A stretch of 64,000 nucleotides of DNA, taken from positions 1-64,000 of the forward strand of contig JBBQHP010000010.1 in NCBI GenBank assembly GCA_038324085.1, written 5' to 3'. This document shows, piece after piece, positions 43,956-52,013 of this stretch. The position numbers and the translations under genes were made by a program. Below the pieces are notes generated by a model. The model was not told the origin of the DNA. It made no database searches and saw nothing but the letters and a program-made list of their open reading frames with translations. The DNA comes from Ga0077523 sp038324085 (lineage in GTDB: Bacteria > Pseudomonadota > Gammaproteobacteria > Burkholderiales > Ga0077523). Numbering within the stretch: the first letter of the stretch is position 1; the number at the start of each line of letters is the position of its first letter.

Positions 43956-45323
43956 ATGCCCGCCAACGTCCACGACAGCATCCTCGGAACCATCGGTCAC
44001 ACGCCCCTCGTCCGCCTCAATCGCATCACCCACGAGGTGAAGGCCACCGTGTACGCGAAGGTCGAGACCTTCAATCCGGGGCACAGCATCAAGGATCGGA
44101 TGGCACTCAAGATGATCGAGGATGCCGAGCGCAGCGGCCAGTTGAAACCCGGCAGCACCATCATCGAGGGCACCAGCGGCAACACCGGCATGGGGCTCGC
44201 GATCGCCGCCATCGTCCGCGGTTACAAATGCATCTTCACCACGACCGACAAGCAGTCGCGCGAGAAGGTGGATGCGCTGCGCGCGTTCGGGGCCGAAGTG
44301 ATCGTGTGCCCGACCGACGTGGATCCGGAAGATCCGCGCTCGTACTACTCGGTGTCGTCGCGGCTGGTGAAGGAGACGCCGAACGCCTGGAAAGCCAATC
44401 AGTACGACAACCTGAGCAATTCGCAGGCGCACTACGAGACCACCGGGCCGGAACTCTGGGAGCAGACCGGAGGCCGCATCGATCACCTGCTGGCGGGCGT
44501 GGGCACCGGCGGGACTCTGTGCGGGACGGGACGCTATCTCAAGGAGAAGAAGCCGGCGGTGAAGGTGTGGGGCATCGACACCTACGGTTCCGTGTTCAAG
44601 AAGTACAAGGACACGGGCGTCTTCGACAAGCACGAGATCTATCCTTACGTCACCGAAGGCATCGGCGAGGATTTCCTGCCGCAGAACGTGGACTTCTCGG
44701 TGATCGACCATTTCGAGAAGGTGACCGATCGCGATGCCGCCATCTGGACGCGCGAGATCGTCCGGCAGGAAGGGATCTGGGTCGGCAACTCGGCGGGTTC
44801 GGCGATCGCCGGACTGCTGCAGGTCAAGGACCGGTTCCACGCGGGCGAGACCGTGGTGGTGATCTTCCACGATCACGGCACGCGTTATGTCGGCAAGATG
44901 TTCAACCCGGAATGGATGCGCATGATGGGCTACGAGACGGTCGAGGGCGCGCGCGCCCGCGACCTGGTCAAGAACAAGAAAGTGACCGACGTCGTCGGTG
45001 TCGAGGAGACCGAGAGCGTCGAACAGGCGGTGCTGCGCATGCGTGCCAACGATTTCTCGCAGATCCCGATCACCCGCCAGGAGCGCATCGTCGGCTCGCT
45101 GTCCGAGACGCGCGCCTATGCCGCCATCGTCAATGACCCGAAGATCCGCACGCAGCCGGTGCGCTCGATCATGGGCGAACCGTTCCGCTATGTGGACATC
45201 GAAACGCCGGTGCCGTTGCTGGCCCCGATGATCACGCCGGAGAGCCCGGCAGTGCTGGTGCGCGATTTCCCGGCCGGCAAGACCTACATCCTCACGGGGT
45301 ACGACGTGCTCGCTGCGATGTAG
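43956..45323 (+). CDS. cbs: Cystathionine beta-synthase
   Basis: A 455-aa PLP enzyme that condenses serine and homocysteine to cystathionine, the first step of transsulfuration. The PLP lysine is in GHSIKDRMALKM, followed by EGTSGNTGMGLAIA and the phosphate-binding GVGTGGTLCGTG. The C-terminal 110 residues form a CBS-domain pair (SVEQAVLRMRANDFSQIP), as in eukaryotic and actinobacterial enzymes. No haem-binding N-terminal extension is present. Its 3' end overlaps the convergent acr3 gene by 32 bases. Confidence 0.92.
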   Translation: MPANVHDSILGTIGHTPLVRLNRITHEVKATVYAKVETFNPGHSIKDRMALKMIEDAERSGQLKPGSTIIEGTSGNTGMGLAIAAIVRGYKCIFTTTDKQSREKVDALRAFGAEVIVCPTDVDPEDPRSYYSVSSRLVKETPNAWKANQYDNLSNSQAHYETTGPELWEQTGGRIDHLLAGVGTGGTLCGTGRYLKEKKPAVKVWGIDTYGSVFKKYKDTGVFDKHEIYPYVTEGIGEDFLPQNVDFSVIDHFEKVTDRDAAIWTREIVRQEGIWVGNSAGSAIAGLLQVKDRFHAGETVVVIFHDHGTRYVGKMFNPEWMRMMGYETVEGARARDLVKNKKVTDVVGVEETESVEQAVLRMRANDFSQIPITRQERIVGSLSETRAYAAIVNDPKIRTQPVRSIMGEPFRYVDIETPVPLLAPMITPESPAVLVRDFPAGKTYILTGYDVLAAM

Positions 45324-46344
45324 CACCATGCTCGTACCAGCCGCGGCTCGCATTCACCGCGCGCACCACGAGCAGCATCATCGGCACTTCGATCAGCACC
45401 CCCACGACGGTCGCGAGCGCGGCGCCGGACTCGAAGCCGAACAGACTGATGGCGGCGGCCACGGCCAGTTCGAAGAAATTCGAGGCGCCGATGAGAGCCG
45501 ACGGGCAGGCGACGCTGTGCTGTTCCCCCGCCCACCGGTTGAGTCCGTAGGCGAGCGCGGCGTTGAAGGCGACCTGCAGCACGATCGGCACGGCGAGCAG
45601 CGCGATCACCACGGGCTGCTCGAGCAGGTGCTTGCCCTGAAAAGCGAACAACAGGACCAGCATCAGCAGCAACGCACCGATCGACCAGGGCTGCAGGCGC
45701 GCAAGCAGTTCGTCCAACGCGACCGGCCCGCCGCGCGTGAGGACGTGCCGGCGCCATCCCTGCGCGGCGAACACGGGCACCACGATATAGAGCGCGACCG
45801 AGGTCAGAAGCGTGTCCCAGGGCACGCTGATCGATGCGACCCCGAGCAGCAGCGCCACGATCGGCGCGAACGCGAACACCATGACGGCGTCGTTGAGGGC
45901 AACCTGCGACAACGTGAACAACGGGTCGCCGTGAGTCAGCCGGCTCCAGACGAACACCATCGCCGTGCACGGCGCCGCCGCCAGCAGGATCAGGCCGGCC
46001 ATGTAGCTGTCGATCTGAGCGGCGGGCAGCCATGCCGCGAACAGATGGCGCACGAACAACCAGCCGAGCAGCGCCATCGAGAACGGTTTCACCAGCCAGT
46101 TCACGAACAGCGTGATGGCGATGCCGCGCGCGTGCCGTCGCACCTGGCCGAGGGCAGCGAAGTCGATGCGCAGCAGCATCGGCACGATCATGAGCCAGAT
46201 GAGAGCGCCCACCGGCAGGTTGACCCGCGCGAATTCCATCGCACCCAGGGCTCGCACCGTGCCGGGGAGAGCGTGGCCGAGCGCGACGCCGGCCACGATG
46301 CACAACGCCACCCATCCGCTCAGCCAGCGCTCGAACAGGCTCAT
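45292..46344 (-). CDS. acr3: Arsenite efflux permease Acr3
   Basis: A 350-aa inner-membrane arsenite exporter with ten hydrophobic segments. The family-defining cysteine is in AAAPCTAMVFVWS, and the second conserved region GASNFFELAVAAAISLFGF is intact. It is the last gene of the leftward operon arsR-arsI-arsC-arsN2-acr3 and starts 16 bases after arsN2. Its last 32 bases overlap the convergent cbs gene, so read-through from either side would give antisense RNA. Confidence 0.96.
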   Translation of the reverse strand: MSLFERWLSGWVALCIVAGVALGHALPGTVRALGAMEFARVNLPVGALIWLMIVPMLLRIDFAALGQVRRHARGIAITLFVNWLVKPFSMALLGWLFVRHLFAAWLPAAQIDSYMAGLILLAAAPCTAMVFVWSRLTHGDPLFTLSQVALNDAVMVFAFAPIVALLLGVASISVPWDTLLTSVALYIVVPVFAAQGWRRHVLTRGGPVALDELLARLQPWSIGALLLMLVLLFAFQGKHLLEQPVVIALLAVPIVLQVAFNAALAYGLNRWAGEQHSVACPSALIGASNFFELAVAAAISLFGFESGAALATVVGVLIEVPMMLLVVRAVNASRGWYEHGATSQRARRTP

Positions 46345-46360
46345 GGCGTGCGGCCGTGTT

Positions 46361-46873
46361 TCAGGCAGGGCGAGACGTTTTCCCCGGTGCCCGCTTCACC
46401 ATGAGCACGGCACTCGCCGGACAGAGTGCCGTGAATTCGCGGGTGTGGCGGATCGCCGCGGGCGCCGCGTCACGATCGGCGTGGGCGTACCCGAGCCGCT
46501 GGAAAAGACCGCTGGCGGTCGTCGTGAGGAGGTAGATCCGGGCCACGCCGTACGACCACGCATGGCGTTCGGCGGCTTCGACCAGCGCGTGGCCCAGGCC
46601 GAGGGAGCCACGCCCACGGCGGACCGCGAGCGAGCGCAGCAGCGCCACGCGACCATGCAGCTCGAGGCCGACGACGCCGTCGGGCGACTCGGGCGAACCG
46701 CAGGCGAAGAATGCCTGCAGATCCACGCTCGCGAGATCGGCCGAGGGCAGGCGCGCGTCCTGCAGCAAGTGCTCGACCGCGGCGGCCGACGGCCCGCGGA
46801 AGATGCAATGGCCTCCAACGTCTGCGCCGTGGACGCCGCCCGAGCCTGCGACCCCGCTGAACGTGCCGCTCAT
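46361..46873 (-). CDS. arsN2: GNAT acetyltransferase ArsN2-like (arsenic resistance N-acetyltransferase)
   Basis: A 170-aa GNAT-fold protein. The core is VVGLELHGRVALLRSLAVR followed by the CoA-binding RGRGSLGLGHALVEAAERHA. The C-terminal segment IYLLTTTASGLFQRLGY is typical of ArsN2. ArsN proteins of ars operons are linked to resistance through acetylation of organoarsenicals such as phosphinothricin analogues; the exact substrate here is unproven. ATG 46873 overlaps the arsC stop as ATGA, so translation is coupled. Confidence 0.85.
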   Translation of the reverse strand: MSGTFSGVAGSGGVHGADVGGHCIFRGPSAAAVEHLLQDARLPSADLASVDLQAFFACGSPESPDGVVGLELHGRVALLRSLAVRRGRGSLGLGHALVEAAERHAWSYGVARIYLLTTTASGLFQRLGYAHADRDAAPAAIRHTREFTALCPASAVLMVKRAPGKTSRPA

Positions 46874-47361
46874 TCCCGACCGATCTCGCGCAGCTGCCGG
46901 CTCACTGCAGCGGGGTCGAGCGATGCGAACGGCAGTTCGCAAAACAACCGGATGCGCGTGCGCAGGATCGTGAACGCATCGCAGAACGCGCGCTGGCGGG
47001 TGGCCTCATCGCCCATGACTCCGGCCGGGTCGGCGACGCCCCAGTGTGCGGAAATCGGCTGGCCGGGCCAGATCGGACAGATCTCGCCGGCGGCTTGGGC
47101 GCAGACCGTGATCACGAAATCCATGACCGGCGCATCCGGGGTCGCGAACTCCGCCCAGCTCTTGCTGCGCAACCCGGTCGTCGGCAGCCCGTGGCGCTCG
47201 AGCACTTCGAGCGCGCGCGGATGCACGATACCGGCCGGATGGCTGCCGGCGCTGTGCGCGCGGAATCGATCCTGGCCGAGGCCGGCGAGCAGGCCTTCGG
47301 CAAGGATCGAACGCGCTGAATTGCCCGTGCACAGGAACAGCACGTTCGGTGCTTCGGCCAC
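46870..47361 (-). CDS. arsC: Arsenate reductase, low-molecular-weight phosphatase (thioredoxin-linked) type
   Basis: A 163-aa arsenate reductase of the LMW protein tyrosine phosphatase class, which reduces arsenate to arsenite with thioredoxin or a similar donor. The P-loop is FLCTGNSARSILAEGLL with the nucleophile C11. The DFVITVCAQAAGEICPIWPG segment supplies the resolving cysteines. It lies 15 bases after arsI and overlaps arsN2. It feeds arsenite to Acr3. Confidence 0.95.
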   Translation of the reverse strand: MAEAPNVLFLCTGNSARSILAEGLLAGLGQDRFRAHSAGSHPAGIVHPRALEVLERHGLPTTGLRSKSWAEFATPDAPVMDFVITVCAQAAGEICPIWPGQPISAHWGVADPAGVMGDEATRQRAFCDAFTILRTRIRLFCELPFASLDPAAVSRQLREIGRE

Positions 47362-47376
47362 GGCGGTAGACCGGTG

Positions 47377-47859
47377 TCAGGCTTTGGTGCGCGGCCGGAT
47401 CTCGATCTTCGTGGGCGCGACGACCGCGGGCGTGCAGCACGCCGCAGGTTGCGCGACAGCGGCCGGCGCTGCGGCGGCCGGCGCTTCATTGAAGGTCGGT
47501 ATCTCGCCGAGCGTGTGGAACGTCTCCCAGGCGAGGCCGGAGGGGTCGGTGACCCAGTACTTGTTCGACCGCGCGTAGCAGCAGGCCGCGCCTTGTTCCG
47601 CCACGGCGGCGACCTCCGCACGGCCGAGCTGCGCCTGCAGCGCTTCCAACTCGGCATCGTCGTCGGTCTGGATGCCCAGGTGGTTTACGCCGGCCGGATT
47701 GCCGCGGTGCGAGATGGCGAAGTTCACGCGCGGATCGTCCAGCTGCCACTTGGCATAGTCGTCCTTGAGCACCGTCGGCCCCAGCCCGAACAGGGCCGTG
47801 TAGAAGCGCGTGCTCGCAGCAATGTCGTCGACGGCGACGTGGACGTGGAAGCGTTTCAT
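47377..47859 (-). CDS. arsI: ArsI/CadI-family glyoxalase-fold metalloenzyme (C-As lyase type)
   Basis: A 160-aa VOC-fold protein. The metal ligands H5, H60 and E112 and the vicinal pair C93-C94 (AACCYARSNKYWV) match known ArsI C-As lyases, which demethylate trivalent methylarsenicals to arsenite. A Pro/Ala-rich tail with another Cys pair (AACCTPAVV) extends the C-terminus. The gene overlaps arsR by four bases (ATGA), so it is the first structural gene of the operon. CadI-like proteins without lyase activity exist, so the call rests on the conserved Cys pair and the operon. Confidence 0.88.
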   Translation of the reverse strand: MKRFHVHVAVDDIAASTRFYTALFGLGPTVLKDDYAKWQLDDPRVNFAISHRGNPAGVNHLGIQTDDDAELEALQAQLGRAEVAAVAEQGAACCYARSNKYWVTDPSGLAWETFHTLGEIPTFNEAPAAAAPAAVAQPAACCTPAVVAPTKIEIRPRTKA

Positions 47860-48218
47860 CGTTGCACCTTTCGTGGGGTGGTTCGGGACTTCGAAGTCGG
47901 CGCGCAGACGGCGCCGGGCGCGCAGGCTGTGCCGTCAGCGGCGCAGCAGTTCTCCGTGAGGTAGGCGATCAGGCCGTCCATGGCCGCGTAGTCGGCGGCG
48001 TAGAAGATGTAGCGGCCTTCCTGGCGGCCCCGGACCAGTCCGGCGCGCGCCAGCTCCTTCAGGTGAAACGACAGCGTGGCCGGGGCCAGTGCCAGCTCGG
48101 TGCCGATCTCGCCCGCCGCGAGGCCGGTGGCGCCTTGCTGCACCAGCAGGAGAAAGACGGCGAGCCGCGTATCCTGGGCCAGCGCTGCCAGCGCCGAGAC
48201 GATTGCCTTGTGTTCCAT
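47856..48218 (-). CDS. arsR: ArsR-family metalloregulator
   Basis: A 120-aa ArsR/SmtB repressor that releases DNA when it binds trivalent arsenic. The winged helix is ELALAPATLSFHLKELARAGLV, followed by GRYIFYAADYAAMDGLI. The C-terminal region is Cys-rich (ENCCAADGTACAPGAVCAP), probably the As(III) site. I start it at ATG 48218. The region directly before it is the operator and -10 box, and there is no room for a normal ribosome-binding site; the message may be leaderless. A TTG at 48254 is in frame but is the -35 box. It leads the arsR-arsI-arsC-arsN2-acr3 operon. Confidence 0.95.
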   Translation of the reverse strand: MEHKAIVSALAALAQDTRLAVFLLLVQQGATGLAAGEIGTELALAPATLSFHLKELARAGLVRGRQEGRYIFYAADYAAMDGLIAYLTENCCAADGTACAPGAVCAPTSKSRTTPRKVQR

Positions 48219-48219
48219 G

Positions 48220-48254
48220 TTTCCAACAATATGGAAATGATTGGCTGCCGTCAA
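48220..48254 (-). promoter_or_regulatory. ars operon promoter with embedded ArsR operator
   Basis: Reading leftwards, TTGACG (48254-48249) and TATTGT (48231-48226) are separated by exactly 17 bases, a good sigma-70-type promoter. The -10 box is the centre of a perfect palindrome TTTCCA-N6-TGGAAA (48220-48237), the probable ArsR operator. The predicted transcription start falls on or next to the arsR ATG at 48218. Bound ArsR would cover the -10 box directly. Confidence 0.7.
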
Positions 48255-48346
48255 GCAGGTCGCGACAGCGGCAGGCGCGCGGGCCCCCGGGTTGCCGGTA
48301 CACTCGCGACCTTTGCCGCGTTCACGTCGCGAGGGGGTTGGGGTCC

Positions 48347-49405
48347 ATGGGTGCTGCGAGAATCGCCGTCATCGCCGGAGACGGCATCGGCAAGGAAGTC
48401 ATGCCCGAAGGCGTGCGCGTCGTGGACGCCGCGGCGCGCAAGTTCGGCATCGACGTCGCCTTCCATCATTTCGACTGGAGCTGCGACAACTACGATCGCC
48501 ACGGATGGTGGATGCCGGAGGACTGGCGCGATCGGATCGGCGGCCATGACTGCATCTTCTTCGGCGCGACCGGCTGGCCCGCCAAGGTGCCCGATCACGT
48601 GTCGCTGTGGGATTCGCTCATCAAGTTCCGCCGCGGCTTCGACCAGTACGTGAACCTGCGGCCGGTGCGGCTCCTGCCGGGCATACCGTGCCCGCTGGCC
48701 GGGCGCGAACTGGGTGACATCGACTACTGGGTCGTGCGTGAGAACACCGAGGGCGAGTACTCCGCCGTAGGCGGGCGCCTGTTCGAAGGCACAGACCGCG
48801 AGATGGCCATGCAGCAATCGATCTTCACCCGCAAGGGTGTCGACCGCATCATGCGCTTCGCCTTTGAACTTGCCATGCAACGTCCGCGGCGGCTGGTCAC
48901 GTCGGCGACCAAGTCGAACGGCATCTCGATCACCATGCCCTACTGGGACGAGCGCTTCGCCGCGATGGGCAAGCAGTATCCGAAAGTGGGCACGAGCCAG
49001 TATCACATCGACGGTCTCACCATCCAGCTCGTGCTCGATCCGCAGCGCTTCGACGTGATCGTGGCCTCGAACCTGTTCGGCGACATCATCTCCGATCTCG
49101 GCCCGGCCACCGCCGGAACGATCGGCGTCGCACCGTCGGGCAACATCAACCCCGAAGGGGTGTTTCCGTCGCTGTTCGAGCCCGTGCACGGCTCGGCGCC
49201 GGACATCTACGGCAGAAAGGTTGCGAACCCCGTGGGCCAGATCTGGTCTGGTGCGATGATGCTGGAACATCTCGGCCACGCGGACGCGGCCGCAGCCATC
49301 GTGCGTGCCATCGAAGCCGTCCTGGTGGACGGACCGCGCACACCCGACGTGGGCGGAACGGCGAACACGGAAGACATGGGCCGGGCTATCGCGGCGGCGG
49401 TGTGA
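48347..49405 (+). CDS. Tartrate dehydrogenase-like isocitrate/isopropylmalate dehydrogenase family enzyme
   Basis: A 352-aa NAD-dependent beta-decarboxylating dehydrogenase. The family segments VIAGDGIGKEVMPEGV, VVRENTEGEYSAVGGR, TSATKSNGI and the metal-binding ASNLFGDIISDLG are all present. The FDWSCDNYDRHGWWMPEDW region points to the tartrate dehydrogenase/decarboxylase (TtuC) or D-malate dehydrogenase branch rather than LeuB. ATG 48347 follows a G-rich ribosome-binding site. It is divergent from arsR across 128 bases and is followed by a VOC protein gene. Confidence 0.88.
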   Translation: MGAARIAVIAGDGIGKEVMPEGVRVVDAAARKFGIDVAFHHFDWSCDNYDRHGWWMPEDWRDRIGGHDCIFFGATGWPAKVPDHVSLWDSLIKFRRGFDQYVNLRPVRLLPGIPCPLAGRELGDIDYWVVRENTEGEYSAVGGRLFEGTDREMAMQQSIFTRKGVDRIMRFAFELAMQRPRRLVTSATKSNGISITMPYWDERFAAMGKQYPKVGTSQYHIDGLTIQLVLDPQRFDVIVASNLFGDIISDLGPATAGTIGVAPSGNINPEGVFPSLFEPVHGSAPDIYGRKVANPVGQIWSGAMMLEHLGHADAAAAIVRAIEAVLVDGPRTPDVGGTANTEDMGRAIAAAV

Positions 49406-49445
49406 TGCCGCCTTCGAACTGGTCGTCGATCGCGAGGAGAGCAGC

Positions 49446-50204
49446 GTGACCCATCTGCCCGGCAAGTTCATGTGGTTCGAGCATTTTTCCGACGACGTCC
49501 CGAAGGCCCGGGCGTTCTACTCGGCGCTGTTCGGCTGGGTGACTGACCCGGTGCCCATGGGCAGCGAGTCTTATCCGCTGATCCAGAATGGGGAATCCGG
49601 CATCGGCGGGTTTCGGGCTGCGCCACCCGATTCGCGCAACATGTGGATGTCGTACCTGTCAGTGGCGGACGTCGATGCGGCCACGAGAGCGGCGCAGGAG
49701 GCCGGCGCGAAAGTGCTGCTGCCGCCCACGGATTTTCCGCCCGTGGGTCGTGGCGCCACGGTGGCGGATCCGACCGGGGCCGTGTTTTCGGTATGGCGCG
49801 GTGCCGATGCCGATCCAGCCGACACCGAAACCATTCCGCCCGGTGCCTGGTACTGGAACGAATGCTGGACCCCCAAACCCGACATGGCGCTGCTGTTCTA
49901 CGAGAAGGTCTTCGGTTTCACGCACGAGACGATGGCATCGGCCCATCAGAGCGCCTATCAGGTGCTCATGATGGACGGCATCGCGCGCGGCGGGATCATG
50001 GAGGCCACGCAGCCTGGGCCGCAGGCCGGATGGACGCCTTACGTGTCGGTCATCGATTGCGACGCGACGGCCAGTCGTGCCGCCGAACTGGGCGCGCACG
50101 TCGGTCTGCCGCCCACGGACGTCCCCGACGTCGGCCGCATCGCGGTGTTCATGGATACCTGCGGCGCGATGTTCGGCATCGTCAAGGGCAGGTCCGACGA
50201 CTGA
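49446..50204 (+). CDS. Two-domain VOC (glyoxalase/bleomycin-resistance fold) protein
   Basis: A 252-aa protein of two tandem VOC domains (about residues 5-120 and 130-248). Each starts with a conserved aromatic core (FMWFEHFSDDVPKARAFY and WYWNECWTPKPDMALLFY) and ends with DPTGAVFSVW or DTCGAMFGIV. The layout matches the hydroxylase-like 27 kDa antigen group of VOC proteins. The function is unknown. GTG 49446 has a strong GAGGAGAG site just upstream. It follows the tartrate dehydrogenase-like gene by 40 bases and may share its transcript. Confidence 0.85.
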   Translation: MTHLPGKFMWFEHFSDDVPKARAFYSALFGWVTDPVPMGSESYPLIQNGESGIGGFRAAPPDSRNMWMSYLSVADVDAATRAAQEAGAKVLLPPTDFPPVGRGATVADPTGAVFSVWRGADADPADTETIPPGAWYWNECWTPKPDMALLFYEKVFGFTHETMASAHQSAYQVLMMDGIARGGIMEATQPGPQAGWTPYVSVIDCDATASRAAELGAHVGLPPTDVPDVGRIAVFMDTCGAMFGIVKGRSDD

Positions 50205-50252
50205 ACGGAGCCCTTCGCTGCGCGCCGGCCCGGCCACCGCGAAGGAAGATAC

Positions 50253-50295
50253 CATCGGGGCAATCCCCCGATGCCCGGGCCGGTCGCGGCCCGGG
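50253..50295. terminator. Two abutting perfect hairpins between convergent genes
   Basis: CATCGGGG-N5-CCCCGATG (50253-50273) is followed without a gap by CCCGGGCC-N6-GGCCCGGG (50274-50295). Both have 8-base perfect stems. They lie midway between the VOC gene stop at 50204 and the amidohydrolase stop at 50312. A bidirectional terminator is likely, although neither side has a T-run. Confidence 0.55.
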
Positions 50296-50311
50296 ACAGC
50301 GTGCCGCAAGG

Positions 50312-52000
50312 CTACCGCAACAGCTGGCCCGGCAATGCTCCCGTGTGCTCGTCGTTGTGAACGATCTCGGTGCCCGCCACGAAGGTGTGCCGATAACCCT
50401 GCGCGCGCTGGATCAGCCGCCGGCCGCCGGCCGGCAGGTCGTACACGACCTGATGCGGGAGCACCTTCAGTCGATCGAAGTCGATCACGTTGATGTCGGC
50501 GCGGTAGCCGGGCGCCAGCACCCCCCGATCGTGCAAACCGTAGGACTTCGCCGTGGCCGCCGTCTGCTTGCGCACCAGATATTCGAGCGGCAGGCGATCC
50601 CCGCGCTTGCGGTCGCGTGCCCAATGCGTGAGCACGAAGGTCGGAGCGCTCGAATCGCAGATCGTGCAGACGTGGGCACCGCCATCGCCCAGGCCCATGA
50701 CCGTGTAGTCGTCGTCGATCAGTTCGCGCACGACGTCGAGGTCGCCCCACGTGTAGTTCTCGAAGGTGTGGGTCAGCAGGCGCTTGCCGCCTCCGGCCAT
50801 CATGGTCTCGAGCGCGAGCGCCCAGGGGCTCACGCCCGCGCGCATCGCCTTCGCCGTGATGCTGTCGTCGATGTTCGGTTCGTAGTCGTAGCTGTCGTCG
50901 AGCGCATAGGTGCGCGGCAGCGCCGCCTCGATCATCCGGGTGTGTTCGTCGTCCGGCCGTTGCTCGACCAGCACGCGCCGCAGGTCGGCATCGCGCATCA
51001 GCCGGTCGTAGCGTTCGGCCGGGGACAGATGGGCCAGGGCGAGCCAGGCCGGATGGGTGGAGAACGGGTGATTGCTGGTCTCCAGACCCCACATCACGCC
51101 GATCGGCCGGCTGCCGACCTGGCCGGTGACGTCGACACCGGCGGCGCGCGCGGCGTGGATGCGGTCGCGGGTCTCGCGCCACAGTTCCGGCGCGTTGTTG
51201 ACCTGCAGCAGGAGCAGCGACAAGGGTCGGCCCGAGGCGGCTGCGGCGGCCTGGAGGATGTCGAACTCGCCTTCGCCGAAGTCCGAGTTGACTTCGATCA
51301 CGCCGCGCCCGGCGCGCTTCATGGCGGCGGCCAGACCGAACAGCTCGCGCTCCTTGGCCGAGAGGCTGGGCGTAGGCCGACCGTCCTGAGCGCGGTGCTT
51401 GATGGTGCGCGAAGTCGTGAAACCCATGGCGCCGGCCTTCAGCGCCTGCTCCAGCAACTCGCCCATGTTTGCGATCTCGTCATCGCTCGGGACGGATGCG
51501 TGATCGAGCCCGCGATCGCCCATCGCGAAGAAACGCAGGGCTGCGTGCGGCATCTGTGCACCGATATCGATCACCTTGGGTGCGCGATCGAGCACATCGA
51601 GGTACTCGGGGAAAGATTGCCAATCGAATTTGACGCCTTCCGAAAGCACCGTGCCCGGAATGTCCTCGATGCCTTCCATCAGATTGATGAGCGCCGGCGA
51701 AGCGCCGGGGCGCACTGGCGCGAAGCCCACACCGCAGTTGCCCATCACTACCGTGGTCACACCATGCCACGTGGACGGTGTCAGGAACGGATCCCAGGTG
51801 GCCTGGCCGTCGTAATGCGTGTGGATGTCGACGAAGCCGGGCGTCACCGTCAACCCGCGCGCGTCGATCTCGCGACGGCCCGATCCGACGTCGCCACCGA
51901 CTGCGGAGATGTTGCTGCCGTCGACGGCGACGTCTGCCTCACGCCGGGGCGCGCCGGTGCCGTCCACCACGATGCCACCGCGAATCACGAGATCGTGCAT
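50312..52000 (-). CDS. N-acyl-D-amino-acid deacylase-like amidohydrolase
   Basis: A 562-aa metal-dependent amidohydrolase of the D-aminoacylase group (amidohydrolase family 3). The beta-strand 1 motif PGFVDIHTHYDGQ carries the HxH pair. Further landmarks are VVMGNCGVGFAP, SSAPTFVLTHWARDR and the C-terminal LAPGYRADINVIDFD segment. Substrates in this group are N-acyl-D-amino acids or related amides. ATG 52000 begins MHDLVIRGG. It lies 13 bases after the GST gene on the same strand, so the two form a unit. Confidence 0.9.
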   Translation of the reverse strand: MHDLVIRGGIVVDGTGAPRREADVAVDGSNISAVGGDVGSGRREIDARGLTVTPGFVDIHTHYDGQATWDPFLTPSTWHGVTTVVMGNCGVGFAPVRPGASPALINLMEGIEDIPGTVLSEGVKFDWQSFPEYLDVLDRAPKVIDIGAQMPHAALRFFAMGDRGLDHASVPSDDEIANMGELLEQALKAGAMGFTTSRTIKHRAQDGRPTPSLSAKERELFGLAAAMKRAGRGVIEVNSDFGEGEFDILQAAAAASGRPLSLLLLQVNNAPELWRETRDRIHAARAAGVDVTGQVGSRPIGVMWGLETSNHPFSTHPAWLALAHLSPAERYDRLMRDADLRRVLVEQRPDDEHTRMIEAALPRTYALDDSYDYEPNIDDSITAKAMRAGVSPWALALETMMAGGGKRLLTHTFENYTWGDLDVVRELIDDDYTVMGLGDGGAHVCTICDSSAPTFVLTHWARDRKRGDRLPLEYLVRKQTAATAKSYGLHDRGVLAPGYRADINVIDFDRLKVLPHQVVYDLPAGGRRLIQRAQGYRHTFVAGTEIVHNDEHTGALPGQLLR

Positions 52001-52013
52001 GTCGTGTGTCTCC

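Noticed and set aside
48219..48254. An upstream TTG start for arsR at 48254
   Set aside because: This TTG is the first part of the -35 box, and the 12 extra residues have no counterpart in ArsR proteins.
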